Part shown: positions 1-2,889 of the stretch, piece by piece | How the letters are laid out: every line of letters starts with the position of its first letter | Position numbering within the stretch: the first letter of the stretch is position 1 | NCBI GenBank assembly: GCA_050260275.1 | Contig: JBLNBX010000064.1 | Coordinates: 1 to 5,285, forward strand | Reading direction: 5' to 3' | DNA from: DATMXS01 sp050260275 | Lineage (GTDB): Bacteria; Acidobacteriota; Terriglobia; Bryobacterales; Bryobacteraceae | Length of the DNA stretch: 5,285 nt | The notes under the pieces: model-generated | The model's database searches: none | The model's input: only the letters and a program-made list of their open reading frames with translations | Told to the model about the DNA's origin: nothing | Program-made: the position numbers and the translations under genes

Positions 1-312
1 TTCGCCAGCACCGTCGCAAACGCCGCCGGGCCCGTGATGAGCATGTACCTGCTGAGCCGGAGGCTGCCGAAGGAAAAATTCGTCGCGACGGGCGCGTGGT
101 TCTTCTTCGTCGTTAACCTCAGTAAGGCTCCCATATACGCGATTCACGGGCTGTTCAGCGGGAGGTCGCTGCTGTTCAGCGGTCTGATGATTCCTGCAGT
201 GCTCGCCGGCGCTGTGGCGGGGCGGCGCGTGGTTGCTGTCGTCTCACAGGGCGTGTTCGACGCTGCGGTGTTCGTGCTGGCCGCGGCTGCTACCATCCTG
301 ATGTTCCTCTGA
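1..312 (+). CDS. TauE/SafE family membrane transporter, C-terminal fragment
   Basis: The reading frame is open from the first base, so the start lies outside the window; only the last 103 residues are visible, against a usual family length of about 250. The fragment opens with STVANAAGPVMSMYLLS, followed by a LPKEKFVAT-AWFFF-VNLSKAPIY stretch, which is the typical second-half signature of TauE/SafE (PF01925) proteins. Three hydrophobic segments are visible, at about residues 29-47, 56-75 and 84-102, and the chain ends on the last one. The family sits in the inner membrane and moves sulfite, sulfoacetate or other organosulfur or carboxylate anions; the substrate cannot be told from this fragment. 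A GTG at 34 is an internal valine codon, not a start, because conserved family sequence precedes it. No overlapping partner gene follows; the next gene starts 173 bp downstream. Confidence 0.85.
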   Translation, partial: FASTVANAAGPVMSMYLLSRRLPKEKFVATGAWFFFVVNLSKAPIYAIHGLFSGRSLLFSGLMIPAVLAGAVAGRRVVAVVSQGVFDAAVFVLAAAATILMFL

Positions 313-316
313 TCGT

Positions 317-352
317 GCGGCGCAGGCGCGTAAACAGCGCGCACCGCGCCGC
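317..352 (+). other. GC-rich hairpin after the transporter gene, possible terminator
   Basis: GCGGCGC (317-323) is the exact reverse complement of GCGCCGC (346-352), and the 22 bases between contain a further CGCG/CGCG pair. It lies 5 bp after the stop codon of the transporter, a usual place for a transcription end signal. No run of T follows, so it is not a classical intrinsic terminator, and in GC-rich DNA such a hairpin can arise by chance. Confidence 0.3.
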
Positions 353-458
353 GAGCAACTCCTCCGGAGCCGCGGGCAGGTGCGTCTCGCTTGGCGTCAT
401 CCGGAGTGCTCTGGCCTGGAAGCGCTCGAGGCGGGAGATCGCACCTGCTCGGGACGGC

Positions 459-467
459 TGTTACGAT
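459..467 (+). promoter_or_regulatory. Possible extended -10 element before the PRC-barrel gene
   Basis: TGT followed by TACGAT (462-467) fits an extended -10 (TGn-TATAAT, 4/6 in the hexamer). No convincing -35 lies 16-18 bp upstream (TCGCAC at best). A start from here would give a leader of only about 12 bases, just including the ribosome binding site. The same TGn-TACGAT string precedes the tRNA gene in this window, the only reason to mention it. Weak evidence. Confidence 0.2.
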
Positions 468-471
468 TCGA

Positions 472-478
472 AGAGAGG
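472..478 (+). promoter_or_regulatory. Ribosome binding site fixing the PRC-barrel start
   Basis: AGAGAGG lies 7 bases before the ATG at 486, a good match to the Shine-Dalgarno consensus at normal spacing. It selects this ATG over the longer in-frame opening that begins at 315. Confidence 0.7.
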
Positions 479-485
479 TACAGGG

Positions 486-1151
486 ATGCTGCTCGGCGCG
501 AGCTGCCTTAAGGGGTTCCGGGCCGATGCGACCGACCGCGAGGTCGGCATCGTCCGCGACGTGTTTTTCGATGACGTGGACTGGGCGGTTCAGTACATCG
601 CAATCGATACGGCCGGCCGCTTTCCGCGCCGGAAACTACTCGTACCCGCGGCTTGGGCGTCGCACGCCGATGCCGGTAATAAGAGGCTGACCCTTTGCGT
701 CGCGGCGGAGCGCCTTGGCTCGTGCCCGGAGCCGGCGTCTCGGACTTCGCTGTCCCGGCCGGAGACGATCGGACTCGCTCAGCGGCTCATCTGGCCGGAC
801 GATTCGCAGCGCGGCCCGACCGGTCCCGGGGGCCAGCTCCGGAGCGCGGAGGACGTAAGCGGCTATCTGGTACGCGCCTTGGATCGGGAGAGCGGCTGCC
901 TTTGCGACCTTCTCGTCGACGACGCCTGGCAGATCGAGTACCTCATAGTCAAGCTGCGCCCGCTTATGCCAGGCGGCATGGTGGTGGTAGAGCGGAGATG
1001 GGCAGCCTCACTGAACCCGGCGGAGCGCACGATCGGAATCGCGCTTCCGGCGCACGCGCTCCAGTCCGCGCCGGAGTATTCCGGAGAGCTTCCGGACGAG
1101 CAGGCTGATCGCATCCGGCAATACTACGCCTCCTGGCGCGCGGCCGCGTAG
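486..1151 (+). CDS. Two-PRC-barrel domain protein
   Basis: This 221-residue protein consists of two PRC-barrel domains (PF05239 type). Barrel 1 covers about residues 1-75: it starts MLLGASCLKGF, continues with DREVGIVRDVFFDD, W-V-QYIAIDT, and a basic RRKLLVP strand. Barrel 2 covers about residues 118-200: SAEDVSGYLVRA, GCLCDLLVDDAWQIEYLIV, then an LPAHAL-SAPEY ending. A short charged tail (DEQADRIRQYY) closes the chain. There is no signal peptide or membrane segment, so it is probably cytoplasmic. PRC barrels occur in RimM, in the H subunit of photosynthetic reaction centres and in many small stress-associated bacterial proteins; the duplicated form is widespread and mostly of unknown function. 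In barrel 2 the usual 'LPGKKVLISP' turn reads MPGGMVVVERR, so the second copy has drifted. The start follows from the ribosome binding site and from the domain beginning right at this methionine. The gene stands alone, with 173 bp before it and 83 bp after it. Confidence 0.85.
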   Translation: MLLGASCLKGFRADATDREVGIVRDVFFDDVDWAVQYIAIDTAGRFPRRKLLVPAAWASHADAGNKRLTLCVAAERLGSCPEPASRTSLSRPETIGLAQRLIWPDDSQRGPTGPGGQLRSAEDVSGYLVRALDRESGCLCDLLVDDAWQIEYLIVKLRPLMPGGMVVVERRWAASLNPAERTIGIALPAHALQSAPEYSGELPDEQADRIRQYYASWRAAA

Positions 1152-1184
1152 AAAAGAACGTCCGCGCATTCCGAACCTTGCTAT

Positions 1185-1210
1185 CCTGAAAGGCTTACCT
1201 GATAGGCTTA
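1185..1210 (+). repeat. Tandem pair of 13-mers upstream of the ROK gene, candidate operator
   Basis: CCTGAAAGGCTTA (1185-1197) is followed without a gap by CCTGATAGGCTTA (1198-1210), identical at 12 of 13 positions. Each copy contains the small dyad CCT-N3-AGG. The pair ends 24 bp before the ROK start codon, in the only non-coding DNA upstream of that gene. Two head-to-tail binding sites for an autoregulated repressor would look like this, but the pattern does not resemble the AT-rich NagC/Mlc operator, and no clear -35/-10 pair accompanies it. The repeat is seen; the operator role is inference. Confidence 0.45.
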
Positions 1211-1234
1211 GCGATTGTCCGCACCGCCGACCAA

Positions 1235-2407
1235 ATGCGTGTTATCGACCTCAAACGTATAAAGGCCGCGTCAAGTGAGGTGGTCCGCGACATCAATCGC
1301 CGGGTGGTGCTAAACCTCATCCGGACACGCCAGCCGCTGTCGCGAGCGGACTTGGCGCGCATATCCGGTCTGCAGCGCAGCACCATCTCTCTGATAGTCG
1401 AGGAACTCATCCAACAGCGATGGGTTCTGGAGGGCCCCCTGGGCAGGCTCCCGCGCGGCCGCCGCCCGACTTTCCTAAGGCTGAACGAAGACCGGGTGAT
1501 AATTGGCGTCGATCTGCGCCCGACTCAGACCACGGTCGCGCTCGCAAACGTGAATGGGCGCTTCACCTCACAGTCCGTCGTGACGACGCCCGCCGATCCC
1601 GGAGAGGCGATCTGCGCGCTCATTGAGAGCATCCGGCCGACTATTGACTCCTGCCGCGACAAGATGATCGAGGGCATCGGAATAAGCCTGCCGGGGCGGT
1701 TCGATCATGAGGCGGACAGGTTCGTCTTCGCGCCGAACCTGGGTTGGCGGGACGTGGACCTGCGCGGTCCGATAGCAAAGGCGACTGGATTGCCAGTCGA
1801 GCTCGAAAACGCCGCGAACGCCTGCGTTCTGGCCGCTGTCTGGTTCGAGCGCACGGATTCATGCCGCAACCTGGTGGTAGTGACGGTCTCCGAAGGCATC
1901 GGAACAGGCATCATGGTGAACGGGCAACTCGTCCGCGGCCTGCACGGGATGGCCGGGGAGTTTGGGCACGTTCCGCTGGATCCGAACGGCCCTGAGTGCC
2001 GGTGCGGGGGCCGGGGCTGCTGGGAGGTCTTCGCGTCGAACCGGGCCGCGCTGCGCGAGTACCTTGAATCCGGCTCGCAGCCGAATGGGCTCACTTTTCA
2101 GGATCTGCTGGCTCTGGCCGATCAGGGCGACGCGCGCGCCGCACGTGCGCTGGAGAACATGGCGCGCAACCTCGGGCGCGGCATGCGGATGATCGTGGCC
2201 GGCCTCGCGCCGGAGCGCATCCTGGTCGTTGGCGACGTCACGCGCTCCTGGGAGCGATTCGGCCCCATCATCGAAGCGGAGGTAAACGCGCTGGCCCTGT
2301 CGGGCGTTGGCGCGCCACCCGTGATTCCCATGCACGAAGACGGAATGGCCCGCCTGCGCGGAACGGTCGCCCTCATCCTGCAGAAAGATTTCGGCGCTCC
2401 ACGTTAG
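1235..2407 (+). CDS. ROK-family transcriptional regulator (kinase-dead)
   Basis: This 390-residue protein has the length and layout of NagC/Mlc/XylR-type ROK regulators. Residues about 20-82 form a winged helix (SRADLARISGLQRSTISLIVEEL, then the basic wing RLPRGRRPTFLRLN). The sugar-kinase fold follows: the nucleotide loop at 91-100, GIGISLPGRF at 147-156, the ROK signature EGIGTGIMVNG through MAGEFGH (220-245), and the zinc site H245, C255, C257, C262 in CRCGGRGCWE. Kinase function looks lost. The phosphate loop reads DLRPTQT, not DxGGTK, and the catalytic Asp of the ENDAN motif is Ala193 (ENAAN, 191-195). It therefore most likely binds DNA and responds to a sugar or sugar phosphate; the ligand is unknown. 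The ATG at 1235 is the only ATG, GTG or TTG start back to the in-frame stop at 1187, and it gives the expected family N-terminus (DLKRIKAASSEVVRDINRR). It has no Shine-Dalgarno sequence, so initiation may be leaderless or SD-independent. The wording resembles acidobacterial ROK proteins, from memory. Confidence 0.9.
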   Translation: MRVIDLKRIKAASSEVVRDINRRVVLNLIRTRQPLSRADLARISGLQRSTISLIVEELIQQRWVLEGPLGRLPRGRRPTFLRLNEDRVIIGVDLRPTQTTVALANVNGRFTSQSVVTTPADPGEAICALIESIRPTIDSCRDKMIEGIGISLPGRFDHEADRFVFAPNLGWRDVDLRGPIAKATGLPVELENAANACVLAAVWFERTDSCRNLVVVTVSEGIGTGIMVNGQLVRGLHGMAGEFGHVPLDPNGPECRCGGRGCWEVFASNRAALREYLESGSQPNGLTFQDLLALADQGDARAARALENMARNLGRGMRMIVAGLAPERILVVGDVTRSWERFGPIIEAEVNALALSGVGAPPVIPMHEDGMARLRGTVALILQKDFGAPR

Positions 2408-2439
2408 AGGCTTGCGCGGGCTTGTGGCGTGAGGTGAGC

Positions 2440-2468
2440 TTTTCAGCGCTCGCGCGCTTTGGTACGAT
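2440..2468 (+). promoter_or_regulatory. Probable promoter of the tRNA-Val gene
   Basis: TTTTCA (2440-2445) and TACGAT (2463-2468) each match the sigma-70 consensus at 4 of 6 positions and are spaced by exactly 17 bp. TGG directly before the -10 supplies the TGn extension. The expected start, about 2475, would leave a leader of only about three bases before the mature tRNA 5' end. Confidence 0.5.
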
Positions 2469-2477
2469 GAAAACTCC

Positions 2478-2554
2478 GGGCGGTTAGCTCAGTTGGTTAG
2501 AGCGCGTGCTTCACACGCACGAGGTCACAGGTTCGAGTCCCGTACCGCCCACCA
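2478..2554 (+). tRNA. tRNA-Val (anticodon CAC)
   Basis: A full cloverleaf can be drawn. Acceptor stem GGGCGGT (2478-2484) pairs with ACCGCCC (2544-2550). The D stem is GCTC/GAGC around AGTTGGTTA. Anticodon stem CGTGC (2505-2509) pairs with GCACG (2517-2521) around the loop TTCACAC, whose central CAC (2512-2514) reads GUG, valine. The T loop is TTCGAGT (2532-2538). The discriminator is A2551 and CCA is encoded at 2552-2554. The T stem ACAGG (2527-2531) with CCCGT (2539-2543) has one A-C mismatch at its middle pair (51-63). All other stems are perfect, so the gene is probably functional. No intron is present. It lies 70 bp after the ROK gene behind its own likely promoter. Confidence 0.96.
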
Positions 2555-2555
2555 T

Positions 2556-2631
2556 TCCCAGGCTCCAGGCCAACAACGGGGTACAGGCCCCGGTCCCAGG
2601 CTTCTGCGCCACAATCGGGGCAGGCCCTGCC
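2556..2631 (+). repeat. Imperfect tandem repeat, two units of about 38 bp
   Basis: TCCCAGGCT occurs at 2556-2564 and again at 2594-2602 (offset 38). The same order of further blocks follows in both units: ACAA (2573 and 2611, offset 38), CGGGG (2577 and 2616, offset 39) and CAGGCCC (2584 and 2621, offset 37). Ungapped identity is 22 of 38; small gaps raise it. The first unit begins two bases after the tRNA CCA end. The copies look like an old duplication. The GC blocks of the two units (GCCCCG 2587-2592 with CGGGGC 2616-2621) can also pair, which may make a weak terminator for the tRNA transcript. Confidence 0.45.
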
Positions 2632-2782
2632 GCTGATTGACTTCACGAACACACAAGCGACCCTCAGCGTTAGTGGTGCTCAAGGGCTTTACAGTTCTAC
2701 GCCCATCCGTGAGACAGACCCTGTCCACTGAACAAATCTAACGAAGTGCATTGGCCGCGTACTGTTCAGATCGCGATTGCAA

Positions 2783-2803
2783 CGGCTCGCCCGCGGCGAG
2801 CCG
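2783..2803 (-). terminator. Distal GC hairpin downstream of the GH54 gene
   Basis: A perfect 9-bp stem, CGGCTCGCC (2783-2791) with GGCGAGCCG (2795-2803), closes over a CGC loop. It lies about 87 bp past the minus-strand stop codon. On that strand the following bases are TTGCAATC, not a T run, so termination would be non-canonical or the hairpin may only stabilise the mRNA end. Confidence 0.35.
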
Positions 2804-2828
2804 GGCACAAGCCGGCGCGGTTCGGCGA

Positions 2829-2855
2829 GCAGGGCGCAGACCGCCCGCGCCCTGC
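2829..2855 (-). terminator. Proximal GC hairpin downstream of the GH54 gene
   Basis: GCAGGGCGC (2829-2837) is the exact reverse complement of GCGCCCTGC (2847-2855), a 9-bp stem with a 9-base loop, 34 bp after the minus-strand stop. No T run follows on the minus strand. With the second hairpin 25 bp further on it makes a tandem pair where a transcript end is expected. Confidence 0.35.
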
Positions 2856-2889
2856 CCCGTTTCCACTGCGGTTCGCGGCACTACCCGAC

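Larger units (their letters stand above)
2555..2889. other. Gene-free region between the tRNA and the convergent GH54 gene
   Basis: I see no credible coding sequence in these 335 bp on either strand; the small open frames have no recognisable protein character. The contents in order are an imperfect tandem repeat right after the tRNA (2556-2631), a stretch of about 52% GC (2641-2750, lower than the surroundings) with a small GACAG-ACC-CTGTC hairpin (2713-2725), a 7-bp inverted repeat CTGAACA (2728-2734) / TGTTCAG (2763-2769), and two strong GC hairpins (2783-2803 and 2829-2855). No T-rich terminator for the tRNA was found, and no integrase remnant. Confidence 0.6.

Noticed and set aside
34..312. 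Small complete membrane protein starting at GTG 34
   Set aside because: Conserved TauE/SafE residues precede it in the same frame back to base 1, so this is the tail of a longer protein.
315..485. N-terminal extension of the PRC-barrel frame by 57 residues
   Set aside because: The extension is Arg/Ser-rich with no domain character, overlaps the hairpin after the transporter, and a good ribosome binding site marks the ATG at 486.
1705..2335. Minus-strand open frames opposite the ROK gene
   Set aside because: The ROK protein is clear from end to end; these frames are low-complexity translations rich in Arg, Pro and Ser.
2525..2728. Minus-strand 67-codon frame running into the tRNA
   Set aside because: It ends as antisense of the tRNA, a common artefact, and has no recognisable domain.
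2555..2889. Integrase or mobile element remnant next to the tRNA
   Set aside because: No tyrosine-recombinase motif, terminal inverted repeat or duplicated tRNA 3' end is visible.
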